From assembly GCF_000011065.1 (NCBI RefSeq), contig NC_004663.1, positions 5,518,001-5,582,000 of the forward strand: a stretch of 64,000 nt of DNA, in the 5' to 3' direction. This DNA is from Bacteroides thetaiotaomicron VPI-5482. GTDB taxonomy: Bacteria; Bacteroidota; Bacteroidia; Bacteroidales; Bacteroidaceae. Both the position numbers and the translations under genes were made by a program. The notes beneath the pieces are model-generated. The model saw only the letters and a program-made list of their open reading frames with translations. It did no database searches and was not told where the DNA came from. The first letter of the stretch is position 1, and each line of letters begins with the position of its first letter. Below are positions 25,651 to 35,617 of this stretch, one piece after another.

Positions 25651-26691
25651 TTACTTATTTAATAGTTGTTTTAATTCTTCTACTTCTTTACGCAGATTGC
25701 GTATTTCTTTTTGCATATCCGGCAAATTCTTAGTCACAACGGCAGCCTTGAAGTAAGCTTTCGGTTCCATAGGAGGAGTCCCGATCAGTACGCTGTCTGC
25801 TTTGATGCTGCTTGGTATACCTGATTGTGCTCCCAGATTTACCCGGTCGCCGATTGTGATATGTCCGGCAATACCTACCTGACCGCCAAACATACACCAT
25901 TCTCCGATTTTGGCAGAGCCTGCTATGCCAACTTGAGCCGCCATAACTGTGTGTGAGCCAATTTCATCGTTGTGCGCAATCTGCACAAGATTATCAATTT
26001 TAGCGCCACTATGTATGATGGTAGCTCCCATTGTAGCACGGTCTACACAGGTATTGGCACCTATATCTACTTTGTCTTCCAGGATCACAATTCCGATTTG
26101 TGGAATCTTATCGTATCCGTTCGGGGTGGGAGCGAAACCGAATCCATCGGCTCCGATCACTGCACCTGAGTGAAGGATACATTCATTACCGATACGGCAG
26201 TCATGATAAACATTTACATTTGAGTAAAGAAGACAACCATTGCCTATCTTCACACCGTCTCCAACGAAAGTATGCGGGTAAATTTGAGTATTATCTCCGA
26301 TAACGGCGTTTTCGCCGATATAGGCAAAGGCACCGATGTATACGTTCTCGCCAATTTTGGCGCTGGGGGCAATATAAGCCAGTGAATCGATACCTTGCTT
26401 CTTTGGTTTACTCATTTCATAGAGGTTAAGCAGCTTCGCCAGGCTTTCATAAGCATTGTCTACTTTGATCAGAGTAGCCCGAATCTCATGTTCAGGGACA
26501 AAATCTTTATTAACTAATACAATGCTTGATTGTGTCTCGTAGATATAAGGCGTATATTTAGGGTTCGACAGGAAAGAAATAGCTCCGGGCATTCCCTCTT
26601 CTATTTTAGCGAATGTGTGTACCGTTGCGTTTTCATCTCCAATGATTTCCCCTTGGATAAATGCTGCAATTTGCTTAGCCGAGAACTCCAT
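25651..26691 (-). CDS. lpxD: UDP-3-O-(3-hydroxymyristoyl)glucosamine N-acyltransferase
   Basis: LpxD adds the second acyl chain in lipid A synthesis. The 346-aa protein has an N-terminal uridine-binding domain (about 1-95), hexapeptide beta-helix repeats (about 100-290) with the catalytic histidine region VQIAHNDEIGSHTV, and a C-terminal coiled-coil helix (RNLRKEVEELKQLL). It is first in the lpxD-lpxC/fabZ-lpxA run, 11 bp before lpxC-fabZ. Confidence 0.97.
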   Translation of the reverse strand: MEFSAKQIAAFIQGEIIGDENATVHTFAKIEEGMPGAISFLSNPKYTPYIYETQSSIVLVNKDFVPEHEIRATLIKVDNAYESLAKLLNLYEMSKPKKQGIDSLAYIAPSAKIGENVYIGAFAYIGENAVIGDNTQIYPHTFVGDGVKIGNGCLLYSNVNVYHDCRIGNECILHSGAVIGADGFGFAPTPNGYDKIPQIGIVILEDKVDIGANTCVDRATMGATIIHSGAKIDNLVQIAHNDEIGSHTVMAAQVGIAGSAKIGEWCMFGGQVGIAGHITIGDRVNLGAQSGIPSSIKADSVLIGTPPMEPKAYFKAAVVTKNLPDMQKEIRNLRKEVEELKQLLNK

Positions 26692-26772
26692 GTCTTTATT
26701 TTAAATTAAATTAGTTCACAAATAACGGATTTTTTTTTCAGATTTCCGTGTTATTGAATGAATATTTTATAC

Positions 26773-28002
26773 TTATCTATGCAATCGCTGGTAGCAGAGA
26801 TAGTATTTCTTTACCTTTTTGGACAATAATGAGATGTTTAGCATGTCCGATGCTTCGGCAATATTTTTGATAGTGCCGTCTTTGTAGATAATATCAATAC
26901 TGTCATCTGCCGGGTCGTACATATTCTTTTCGATGCTGGGGGTAGAGACAAAATAGTTCGCTTCGGAAAGGGTTATGCCTAGTTGCTGGCTGATTTGCAA
27001 AGTTAACTCTTTTATTCTGTCCTCACCAATAGGTTCGGCAGAATTTTCCACTTTAAAGATATTTCGGTTAATCATGCCCAGACTAAGTGTGGAAAGAACT
27101 TTATCCGGATGGTTGCTCCATACTTTCAAGGCAGTCCAGATATCATTGTCATCCAATTGGATGAAATTTTCCAGACAATCGGGATTGTTATGGAACTCCG
27201 TATGATTAATGTCATTATATAGAAAGAAATGTAAGGCCGGCGAAGCAAACAGTTCTACTCCCTGTGATGCTAGTTCTTTGGCACGAAGCAACGTGCTGAT
27301 AAGCATTCGTTCATAGGCTACCGATGTCTTGTGCAAATATACCTGCCAATACATGAGGCGACGTGCTGTCAGGAAATTTTCGATAGAGTAGATACCTTTG
27401 GATTCAATTACGAGACGGTCGTCGGCCACATCAAGCATCTTGATGATGCGGGCAGAACCGATATTCCCTTCTGTAACACCGGTATAGAAACTGTCACGAC
27501 GAAGATAATCGAGGCGGTCCATATCCAATTGACCACTGACGAGCTGATGCAGAAACCGTTTCGGATATTCGTCCTTAAAGATCTGTATGGCAAGACTAAG
27601 TTGCCCGTTCATTTCTTTATTCATTCGTTCCATCAGCATAAGGGAGATTTCTTCGTGAGAAACTCCTTGTACAATCGTATCTTCAAGCACATGCGAAAAA
27701 GGACCATGTCCGATGTCATGCAGTAAGATAGCCGCTTGTACGGCTTCAGCTTCGCTGTCAAATATAAAGTTACCTTTGGAGGTCAGTTGGGTGATAGCTT
27801 CGCTCATCAGATAGAACGCACCTAGTGAGTGCTGGAAACGAGTATGTTGTGCGCCGGGGTATACTACTGACGAGAGTCCTACTTGCTTGATGCGGGTAAG
27901 ACGCTGCAAAAGGGGATGCCGTACAATATCGTACAGTAACCCCTTTGGGATATTAATGAATCCGAATACCGGATCGTTGATTATCTTTCTTTCGTAAGGC
28001 AT
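26773..28002 (-). CDS. HD-domain phosphohydrolase (dNTPase-like)
   Basis: This 409-aa protein is of the HD superfamily related to SAMHD1-type and bacterial dNTP triphosphohydrolases. The metal ligands appear in RFQHSLGAFYLM, in AILLHDIGHGPFSHVLE (H and D pair) and in DMDRLDYLRRDSFYTGV. The substrate is not known from sequence. It lies 81 bp upstream of lpxD and 9 bp downstream of pyrF, so it is probably cotranscribed with pyrF. Confidence 0.9.
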   Translation of the reverse strand: MPYERKIINDPVFGFINIPKGLLYDIVRHPLLQRLTRIKQVGLSSVVYPGAQHTRFQHSLGAFYLMSEAITQLTSKGNFIFDSEAEAVQAAILLHDIGHGPFSHVLEDTIVQGVSHEEISLMLMERMNKEMNGQLSLAIQIFKDEYPKRFLHQLVSGQLDMDRLDYLRRDSFYTGVTEGNIGSARIIKMLDVADDRLVIESKGIYSIENFLTARRLMYWQVYLHKTSVAYERMLISTLLRAKELASQGVELFASPALHFFLYNDINHTEFHNNPDCLENFIQLDDNDIWTALKVWSNHPDKVLSTLSLGMINRNIFKVENSAEPIGEDRIKELTLQISQQLGITLSEANYFVSTPSIEKNMYDPADDSIDIIYKDGTIKNIAEASDMLNISLLSKKVKKYYLCYQRLHR

Positions 28003-28011
28003 TCCTTCTCT

Positions 28012-28836
28012 TTAAAGAATCGCTTTCAGTTGCTCTGCCATTTGCACCTGTACTTCTTGGGCGGCAAGCCTTGCAGCTTCGGCAAACTTTTCTGTTTTAT
28101 CAACGTAGATGATTCCACGGGAAGAGTTAACAATCAGGCCACAGGTACTGTTCATTCCATATTTGCAAACTTCTTCGAGCGAACCGCCTTGCGCTCCGAC
28201 ACCGGGAACGAGCAGGAAGTGGTTGGGAACAATCTTACGAATATCTTCAAAAGCACGTCCTTGAGTAGCGCCGACTACGTACATCATACGTTCGTCATTT
28301 GCCCATTCCTGCGATTTGCGTAGTACTTTTTCGAAAAGACGTTCGCCGTTTGCATCTTCTGTCAACTGGAAGTCGTGGGAACCTTTATTAGAAGTCAGTG
28401 CCAGTAAGATCACCCATTTGCCTTCGTAAGTAAGGAACGGAGTTACGCTGTCTTCACCCATATAAGGAGCTACAGTGACGGAATCTATCTCCAGCTCTTC
28501 GAAGAAAGTACGGGCATACATGGCAGAAGTGTTTCCGATGTCGCCACGTTTGGCGTCGGCAATAATAAACTGGTCGGGATAGTTTTCCTTGATGTATTTT
28601 ACTGTTTTCTCAAATGCGATCCAGCCCTTCACGCCCATACTTTCGTAAAAAGCGAGATTAGGTTTGTAAGCGATACACAGATCGGCTGTTGCGTCGATAA
28701 TCGCTTTGTTGAATGCGAAGATCGGATCTTCTTCTTTCAACAGGTGTTCGGGAATCTTCTTGATGTCGGTATCAAGCCCTACGCAAAGGAATGATTTCTT
28801 GCGTTTTATGTTTTCAAATAGCTGTTGTTTATTCAT
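28012..28836 (-). CDS. pyrF: Orotidine 5'-phosphate decarboxylase (type 2)
   Basis: PyrF makes UMP from OMP. The 274-aa enzyme has the catalytic DxKxxD tetrad in [18 protein letters not shown] and the phosphate-binding [14 protein letters not shown] region. Its length and sequence fit the long type 2 family. The frame extends upstream to 28863, but [13 protein letters not shown] at 28836 is the usual N-terminus and leaves a 16-bp gap to prfA. Confidence 0.96.
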
Positions 28837-28852
28837 GTCTATACTATAATTT

Positions 28853-29965
28853 TTAGAGTTCACTTTCTTTCAGGCGTTCCGCATTTTCTGCCACGATCAG
28901 GTGATCGATACAATCTTGAATATCTCCGTCCATAAAAGCGGCAAGATTATAGATGGTATAGTTGATACGATGATCGGTGATACGTCCTTGAGGGTAGTTG
29001 TATGTCCGGATTTTAGCCGAGCGGTCGCCGGTAGATACCATTGTCTTACGTTTGGAAGCTATGTCGTCTATGTACTTCTGATGTTCCTTGTCGTAGATAA
29101 AGGTACGGAGTCGTGCCAGGGCGCGTTCCTTGTTCTTCGGTTGGTCACGGGTTTCTGTACATTCAATCAGGATTTCTTCTGCAACGCCTGTATTCGGGTT
29201 CTTCCAGATATAACGCAAGCGTACACCGGATTCTACCTTATTAACGTTCTGTCCGCCTGCACCGCCACTTCGGAAGGTATCCCATTTGATTTCTCCTTCA
29301 TTGATGACTACGTCAAATTCTTCGGCTTCGGGGAGTACGGCCACCGAAGCGGCGGAAGTATGCACACGTCCTTGTGTCTCTGTGGCAGGAACACGTTGTA
29401 CGCGGTGTACACCCGATTCATATTTCAATATTCCGTAGACATTATCTCCTGTGACGCTGCAAACAATTTCTTTGTATCCTCCGGCTGTTCCTTCATTTGC
29501 ATTGGATACTTCCATTTTCCAGCCTTTGGTTTCACAGAACTTGGCATACATACGGAAAAGGTCGCCGGCAAAGATTGCGGCTTCGTCTCCTCCTGCACCA
29601 CCACGGATTTCGAGGATGGCGTTCTTGCTGTCTTGCGGATCGGCAGGAACGAGCATTAGTTTGATTTCTTCTTCTAATGCCGGAAGACGTTCCTGACTGT
29701 TGTCCATCTCCTCTTTTGCCATTTCACGCATGTCAGCGTCCGACTCATTCGAAAGGATGTTTTTGGCTTCCTCGATGTTGCCTAACAGTTGGATATATTC
29801 TTTGCGGGCTTTCATCAAGTCATCCAGATCCTTGTATTCTTTGGTCAGTTTGACATAACGTTTCTGGTCGGCAATTACTGCCGGGTCGGTGATGAGGGTA
29901 GATATTTCTTCAAAACGGGCTACAAGTCCGTCTAGTTTTTCTAATATGGTACTGTTATCTGCCAT
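28853..29965 (-). CDS. prfA: Peptide chain release factor 1
   Basis: RF1 terminates translation at UAA and UAG. The 370-aa protein contains the GGQ peptidyl-tRNA hydrolysis motif in [12 protein letters not shown] and the PAT tripeptide for stop-codon reading in [14 protein letters not shown]. Length is normal. It is three bases after purM and 16 bases before pyrF, in one transcription unit. Confidence 0.97.
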
Positions 29966-29968
29966 TCT

Positions 29969-31135
29969 TTAGTATCTGAATTCTCCGAACTCGCTTTTAA
30001 TGATTAATTCAGTCTGGTCACACGCTTCGATACGTCCTACTATCTGTGCAGGAATGCCGAATGATTCGGAAATAGCGATCACTTCTTCTGCATGTTCCGG
30101 TGACAGGTAAACTTCAAGACGGTGTCCCATATTGAATACCTTGTACATTTCCGCCCAGTCTGTACCGCTTTGTTCCTGAATAGTCTTGAACAGAGGAGGA
30201 ACAGGGAAAAGATTGTCTTTTACTACACGGACATTTTCTACGAAATGCAGCACTTTGGTTTGCGCACCACCGGAGCAATGAACCATACCGTGGATTTCCG
30301 GACGTAAGGTGTCAAGTAGCTTTTTCACTACCGGAGCATAGGTGCGGGTAGGAGAGAGTACCAGTTTACCTGCGTCAATTGGAGAATCCTCTACAGTATC
30401 TGTCAGTTTTAATCCTCCGGAGTAAACCAGTTCTTCAGGTACGGCGGCATCATAGCTTTCCGGATATTTCTCTGCGAGGTATTTGCCGAAAACGTCGTGG
30501 CGGGCACTTGTCAGACCGTTGCTGCCCATACCTCCGTTATATTCTTTTTCATAGGTAGCCTGTCCGTAAGAAGCAAGGCCTACAATGACATCTCCCGGAC
30601 GGATATTGGCATTGTTAATAACGTCCGAGCGTTTCATGCGGCAGGTTACGGTAGAGTCTACGATAATAGTACGAACCAAGTCGCCGACATCAGCAGTCTC
30701 GCCACCGGTAGCATATACACCTACACCCATTTCACGGAGTTCAGCCAGCAATTCGTCTGTTCCGTTGATGATAGCGGAGATTACTTCGCCGGGAATCAAC
30801 AGTTTATTGCGTCCGATAGTTGAAGAAACGAGGATATTGTCTACAGCGCCTACACAAAGAAGGTCGTCGATATTCATAATCAATGCGTCCTGTGCAATAC
30901 CTTTCCACACAGACAAATCGCCTGTTTCTTTCCAGTACATATAAGCAAGGGAAGATTTGGTTCCGGCGCCGTCGGCGTGCATGATGTTGCAATATTCCGG
31001 GTCCCCACCCAGTATATCGGGAATAATTTTGCAGAATGCTTTTGGGAAAATTCCTTTGTCGATGTTCTTGATGGCGTTGTGCACATCTTCTTTTGATGCG
31101 CTTACGCCCCGCATCATGTATCGTTGATTACTCAT
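29969..31135 (-). CDS. purM: Phosphoribosylformylglycinamidine cyclo-ligase (AIR synthetase)
   Basis: PurM closes the imidazole ring in purine synthesis using ATP. The 388-aa protein has the AIRS N-terminal fold with MHADGAGTKSSLAYMYWKE and the AIRS_C domain with GGAQTKVLHFVENV and FNMGHRLEVYL. It is longer than E. coli PurM (345 aa), as in other Bacteroidetes. A promoter lies 32 bp upstream; it leads the purM-prfA-pyrF run. Confidence 0.93.
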   Translation of the reverse strand: MSNQRYMMRGVSASKEDVHNAIKNIDKGIFPKAFCKIIPDILGGDPEYCNIMHADGAGTKSSLAYMYWKETGDLSVWKGIAQDALIMNIDDLLCVGAVDNILVSSTIGRNKLLIPGEVISAIINGTDELLAELREMGVGVYATGGETADVGDLVRTIIVDSTVTCRMKRSDVINNANIRPGDVIVGLASYGQATYEKEYNGGMGSNGLTSARHDVFGKYLAEKYPESYDAAVPEELVYSGGLKLTDTVEDSPIDAGKLVLSPTRTYAPVVKKLLDTLRPEIHGMVHCSGGAQTKVLHFVENVRVVKDNLFPVPPLFKTIQEQSGTDWAEMYKVFNMGHRLEVYLSPEHAEEVIAISESFGIPAQIVGRIEACDQTELIIKSEFGEFRY

Positions 31136-31166
31136 GAGTTAAAGAATTATTTTTTGTATACGGCTG

Positions 31167-31197
31167 CAAAAGTACTGCTTTTTTTTCGTACAGCCAA
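31167..31197 (-). promoter_or_regulatory. Promoter of purM-prfA-pyrF
   Basis: The minus strand has TTG (31197-31195), 20 bp, then TACTTTTG (31174-31167), followed by the purM ATG 32 bp on. Confidence 0.7.
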
Positions 31198-31384
31198 CTA
31201 TTTGTTTATCAAGCTTCGTCCGGAAGAAGAATAAAACATAAAAGTGTTAATTAATGGTTCGTATTATTTTAATCATTATGCTGATTGATAGTGGAAAGAG
31301 ACTAGTTAAACCGTTAAAGAGACAGGAGCAAAAGTTCCTTTTTAACGCTCTTTTATGGAAGTCCTTTCGTGGTGGTTAAGAGCT

Positions 31385-31425
31385 GGAATCGCCGTTATCT
31401 GAATAAATCAGGTAACGGCGATTCC
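31385..31425 (-). terminator. Strong hairpin after the lemA gene
   Basis: A stem of 18 pairs with one G-T (GGAATCGCCGTTA paired with TAACGGCGATTCC, then CTGA/TCAG) encloses a 5-nt loop. It lies 36 bp after the lemA stop. The U-tract is weak on both strands (GATTTTAG on plus), so it may act mainly as an RNA end-stabiliser. The rest of 31136-31460 holds only the purM promoter. Confidence 0.6.
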
Positions 31426-31460
31426 GATTTTAGCTTGGAAGTTCTTTAAGAAATCATCCT

Positions 31461-32042
31461 TTAGAACTCTACTTTCGGAGCTTTTTCGCTTCCTTCTTCC
31501 GCTTCAAAGTATGCTTTCTTGTCGAATCCGAACATCCCTGCAAATATGTTTTTCGGGAAACGGCGGATATTGGTGTTGTACGATTGTGCCGCATCATTGA
31601 AGTTTTTACGGGCTACATTGATACGGTTTTCGGTACCTTCCAGCTGTGCCTGTAATTCAAGGAAATTCTGATTGGCTTTCAAGTCAGGATAATTCTCTGT
31701 GATAGCCAATAATTTGCCAAGTGCAGACGTTACAGCACCCTGTGCTTTTTGATATTCTGCCAGCTTTTCCGGAGTCAGACCTTCGGCATCCACTTTGATC
31801 TGTGTGGCTTTGCTACGTGCTTCTACCACTCCTTCCAATGTCTCTTTTTCATGAGAAGCATATCCCTTTACGGTGTTTACAAGATTGGGTATCAGGTCTG
31901 CGCGACGTTGGTATTGGGTTTCTACATTGGCCCATTGTCCGCTAACATTCTCATCCATGGTGACAAGACCGTTATATACACTGACTACCCATATGACAAG
32001 GATAGCCACAACGGCTAAAATGATGATAATTGACTTTTTCAT
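31461..32042 (-). CDS. LemA family protein
   Basis: This 193-aa protein has one N-terminal membrane segment (about residues 3-24), then a LemA helical domain: VYNGLVTMDENVSGQWANVETQYQRRADLIPNL and the closing RRFPKNIFAGMFGFDKKAYF. LemA proteins are outward-facing helical-bundle proteins of unknown biochemical role. It lies 50 bp after the TPM-domain gene, a common pairing. Confidence 0.95.
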   Translation of the reverse strand: MKKSIIIILAVVAILVIWVVSVYNGLVTMDENVSGQWANVETQYQRRADLIPNLVNTVKGYASHEKETLEGVVEARSKATQIKVDAEGLTPEKLAEYQKAQGAVTSALGKLLAITENYPDLKANQNFLELQAQLEGTENRINVARKNFNDAAQSYNTNIRRFPKNIFAGMFGFDKKAYFEAEEGSEKAPKVEF

Positions 32043-32092
32043 GTTTCTTACTTTTTGATGAGTATTTGATTATTTAATATTATCTGTAGGGA

Positions 32093-32995
32093 TCAGAATC
32101 GTGAACCGGCTCCACCGCCGCCTCCCATTCCTCCACCGAAGCTGCCTCCGCTAAAGCCTCCGCCACTGCCTCCGAATCCGCCGATGAACGGACCGCCTCC
32201 GCCACCCCCTCTGTTGTGATAGTCGCTATCGTAGCTTTGCTGACGACGTATGATTGTATTTCCGCAGTTCTTGCAAGTATAGGTGACATCTTCCGTCTTT
32301 ACCCCATTGACACGTGATACAAGTCTGCTTCCGGTTCTTTGCAGGGCATGTTTCCCGCATTTGGGGCAACGGCTCTGATTTCTTGCGGCAAAGAACGCTA
32401 TCCCTACACCGATTACAGCGAACAGGATAACAGCGAAAATGAAATCCATCGATTCATTATTCGATTCAGAAAGCGATTCATTTTCCATTGATCCGTCAAG
32501 TCGCTGGCAAGTCGCCCGGATTCCGGCTACCATTCCTTCATTCCAGTTGCCGTCTTTCAGATATGGAATCATGTACTTAGTCTGGATACGTTTGCATATT
32601 GCATCGGGAAGTACCCCTTCCAAACCGTATCCGGTGTAAAACTGGATGCAGCGTTGGTCGGTGACTAACAGGATAACGAGTCCGTTATCTTTTCCTTTCT
32701 TGCCTACTCCCCATTGATTGAGCAGCTGATGGCAAAAATCAAAACACTCCATATCACCAATCGAAGGAACTATGGCAACTACCGTTTCAATCCCCGTCTG
32801 TTGTTCCAGAGCGTGGAGCATAGTGTCTATTGTGTCACAAGCAGCTTGCGAAAGTATCCCTGCCGGATTGCATACATACTGCATTTTATTTTGCAGATGT
32901 ACTTTTGGCAAGTTGTCTACCGTATATACCTTTTCTTGGGCTTGCAGTGGAATCAGTAGAAAAGTAGCAAGTATAAGCGTCAATATTGATTTCAT
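32093..32995 (-). CDS. TPM-domain (YgcG-like) membrane protein with glycine-rich tail
   Basis: This 300-aa protein has a signal peptide (MKSILTLILATFLLIPLQAQ), a TPM domain (about 45-165; CDTIDTMLHALEQQTGIETVVAIVPSIG, then LVILLVTDQRCIQFYTGYGLEGVLPDAICKRI), a membrane segment (about 183-203), a cytosolic zinc-ribbon-like CPKCGKHALQ...CKNCG, and a long glycine/serine-rich tail. An upstream ATG three codons earlier also exists. It pairs with lemA; such pairs are thought to act in envelope maintenance. Confidence 0.9.
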   Translation of the reverse strand: MKSILTLILATFLLIPLQAQEKVYTVDNLPKVHLQNKMQYVCNPAGILSQAACDTIDTMLHALEQQTGIETVVAIVPSIGDMECFDFCHQLLNQWGVGKKGKDNGLVILLVTDQRCIQFYTGYGLEGVLPDAICKRIQTKYMIPYLKDGNWNEGMVAGIRATCQRLDGSMENESLSESNNESMDFIFAVILFAVIGVGIAFFAARNQSRCPKCGKHALQRTGSRLVSRVNGVKTEDVTYTCKNCGNTIIRRQQSYDSDYHNRGGGGGGPFIGGFGGSGGGFSGGSFGGGMGGGGGAGSRF

Positions 32996-33014
32996 AACAA
33001 TCATTTTACATTTG

Positions 33015-33022
33015 CAAATATA
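33015..33022 (-). promoter_or_regulatory. -7 box for the TPM-lemA operon
   Basis: The minus strand reads TATATTTG about 20 bp before the ATG at 32995. A TTTG at 33048-33045 lies 22 bp further upstream. Confidence 0.6.
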
Positions 33023-33067
33023 GAAACTTTTTCTGTTATGATTCCAAAACTCCTTGTTATAATAGGT

Positions 33068-34018
33068 TTAATGAATATACCGCCCGACGAAATCCCGTAC
33101 TTTGTCGGTGTATTCCTGTTTATTCTCTTTGTACGAGAGGGCATGGGCTGCTCCCGGTACGATCCAGAGTTCTTTGGGTTCCGGCTTTGCTTCATAGAGC
33201 GGATAAACCATCCATGTGGGGACATATGTATCTTTGTCTCCATGAATAAACAGCATGGGCAGCTCACATTTCTCTACCTGCTTTAGCGAGGAAGCTTCTT
33301 TGAAGTTCCATCCGTATTTTTTCTCGCATAACCAGCTTGTAGTGTACATTAACGGGAAAGCAGGCAGGTGGAAGGAAGATTTGAGTTCGTGCGAAAATTC
33401 ATCCCATACACTGGTGTAGCCGCAATCCTCTACAAAACATTTCACATAAGGTTGCTGCTTTTCGCCGGATACCATCATTGTGGTGGCACCTCCCATTGAG
33501 ATACCATGTACTACCATTTGAGTACTGTCTCCAAAGATTTCATTTGCAATGTTCATCCATTGCAAAACATCGATCCTGTCTTTCCATCCCATTTGGATGG
33601 CTCGTCCTTCGCTCTCTCCCTGATGTTGCAAGTCGGGAAGCAGGATATTATATCCCAGATCACGATTATACAGATAGCCGATCATGAACATACGGATAGC
33701 ATTGTCGGTGTATCCATGAACGATTACCGCCGTTTTACTGGTTGGAGCAGGTGCGGTGATGTAAAAAGCGTGTAACTGTATGCCTTGCGGATTGATAATG
33801 AATGTATCCTTCAGAGCATTCACTTGTTTCAGGCTATCCACCCACGGACGCAGGAAAGGATAGTTTCTGTACATATAGGGATATGAATCGGCGTCTTTAG
33901 ACAATATTTTGGCATTCGGCGTCAAGGAGAAGTTCAACATATAAAAACTCCCGCCGATTGTGCAACTGGTAAGTACCAGCATGATAATAATAATGCTGTA
34001 GACTGCTCTTTTCTTCAT
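33068..34018 (-). CDS. Alpha/beta hydrolase, lipoprotein-like
   Basis: This 316-aa hydrolase starts MKKRAVYSIIIIMLVLTSC, a lipoprotein signal with lipobox VLTSC. The fold shows HGYTDNAIRM (oxyanion region), the nucleophile elbow VVHGISMGGATTM, the acid in FIHGDKDTYVPTWM and the His in VPGAAHALSY. Substrate is unknown; it is related to the serine aminopeptidase-like YqkD/Fsh group. The frame extends five codons upstream, but the lipoprotein ATG is preferred. Confidence 0.9.
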   Translation of the reverse strand: MKKRAVYSIIIIMLVLTSCTIGGSFYMLNFSLTPNAKILSKDADSYPYMYRNYPFLRPWVDSLKQVNALKDTFIINPQGIQLHAFYITAPAPTSKTAVIVHGYTDNAIRMFMIGYLYNRDLGYNILLPDLQHQGESEGRAIQMGWKDRIDVLQWMNIANEIFGDSTQMVVHGISMGGATTMMVSGEKQQPYVKCFVEDCGYTSVWDEFSHELKSSFHLPAFPLMYTTSWLCEKKYGWNFKEASSLKQVEKCELPMLFIHGDKDTYVPTWMVYPLYEAKPEPKELWIVPGAAHALSYKENKQEYTDKVRDFVGRYIH

Positions 34019-34092
34019 AATAAATCCCCTCAATTAAAATATCACGCCCATATTCTTAACTCTATCAGAAAACGGCTGTCAGCACCTTTATC

Positions 34093-34839
34093 TTATCGGT
34101 GCCATATTTCCCAAGCGGCAAATGCCTGTAAAAGTAGCATTTCCAAACCGTTTTTCGTAACAGCACCTTGTGCTTCTCCCTTTTTCATGAAAAGAGTGAC
34201 GTTCGGATTATATAACAAATCGTAAAGCAAATGGTTTGGAGTGAGCAGTTCGTAAGGAATGTTGGGGCAGAAATCTACTTTGGGGTACATTCCTACCGGA
34301 GTACAGTTGACGATTACGGTGTATTCCTCCATGATTTCCGGAGTCAGTTCTTCGTAAGTCAGCATATCGTCGGTCTTGTGTGTCCGCGATACAAACACGC
34401 TTTCGATACCCAGATTCTTGAGTCCGTGATAAACAGCTTTGGAAGCACCTCCGGTGCCGAGGATCAGTGCTTTTTTGTGCTGAGGTTGTAGCAGCGGCTG
34501 AATAGATTGTGTAAAACCGATGATGTCGGAATTGTAGCCGACCAGTTTTACTTTTCCTTTCGGTTGGCGGATAATCTTAATGACGTTTACAGCGCCAATT
34601 TTAGCTGTATCCCGATCGAGTTCGTTCAGAAAAGGAATCACTTGCTCTTTGTAGGGGATGGTGACATTGAGCCCGCACAAGTTGGGATTCTCTTCAATAA
34701 CTTCCATAAAATCATTGATATTGGGAATCTCGAAATTCACATATTCCGCATTGATGCCTTCGGACCTAAACTTTTCGTTAAAGTAGCCGATTGAAAACGA
34801 ATGTCGCAAGGGGTAGCCGATTAAACCGTATTTTTCCAT
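34093..34839 (-). CDS. aroE: Shikimate dehydrogenase
   Basis: AroE reduces 3-dehydroshikimate with NADPH in aromatic amino-acid synthesis. The 248-aa enzyme has the catalytic lysine in NVTIPYKEQ, the substrate aspartate in VGYNSDIIGF, and the nucleotide-binding LILGTGGASKAVYHGL. It follows the menaquinone methyltransferase gene by 38 bp. Confidence 0.96.
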   Translation of the reverse strand: MEKYGLIGYPLRHSFSIGYFNEKFRSEGINAEYVNFEIPNINDFMEVIEENPNLCGLNVTIPYKEQVIPFLNELDRDTAKIGAVNVIKIIRQPKGKVKLVGYNSDIIGFTQSIQPLLQPQHKKALILGTGGASKAVYHGLKNLGIESVFVSRTHKTDDMLTYEELTPEIMEEYTVIVNCTPVGMYPKVDFCPNIPYELLTPNHLLYDLLYNPNVTLFMKKGEAQGAVTKNGLEMLLLQAFAAWEIWHR

Positions 34840-34877
34840 GACACGAAAGGATTAAATTAATTATTCATCATTCTTCA

Positions 34878-35615
34878 TTATTTTGTCGCTGTATAAAGTG
34901 TGCAGATACCAAATGTCAACCGTCGGAAATGAACTTCGCCGAATCCGGTTTTCGATATGACTCCTTTCATGACTTCCCCTTGGGGAAATACTTTGATAGT
35001 GTCCGGCAGATAATGGTAGGCACTGTTGTCTTTGGAGAGGAGTTTGCCAAGCAATGGGATAACTACTTTCGAGTAGATGGCGAACAGTTGCTTCATGGGG
35101 AAGCGATCCGGAGTAGTCAGTTCCAGGATAACCAGATGTCCGCCCGGTTTCAGTACACGACACATTTCGGAGAGGCCTTTGTCCAGGTCTTCAAAATTGC
35201 GGATACCGAATGCTACGGTGATAGCGTCAAATCTATTGTCGGCAAAGGAGAGAGAAGTGCAGTCCTCCCGGGCAAAAGAAATTTTGTCCGAGAGTCCTTC
35301 CTTCTTTACTTTTTCACGACCCACGTTCATCATGCCTTCCGAAATATCCGTTCCGATCAGTTCGTCAGGATTCAGTTCGCGGCAAGCGAGGATGGCGAAG
35401 TCTCCTGTTCCGGTGGCAACATCCATGATGTGCTGTGGGCGGAAGGGACGGAGCCAGGCAATAGCTTTACGGCGCCAGCTGCGGTCTATACCTAAAGATA
35501 AGGTATGATTCAGTTTGTCGTAAGCATGCGCAATGTTATCGAACATACGTTCCACCTGCTCGGTTTTCTTACCGTCTTCGTTGTAAGGCTTGATATGTTG
35601 TTGTGGGTAATCCAT
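34878..35615 (-). CDS. ubiE/menG: Demethylmenaquinone / ubiquinone C-methyltransferase
   Basis: This 245-aa class I SAM methyltransferase carries out the last methylation of menaquinone, the respiratory quinone of Bacteroides. Family features: [28 protein letters not shown] at the N-terminus, motif [12 protein letters not shown], and [32 protein letters not shown]. It starts two bases after purC ends and probably forms an operon purC-menG-aroE. Confidence 0.95.
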
Positions 35616-35617
35616 GC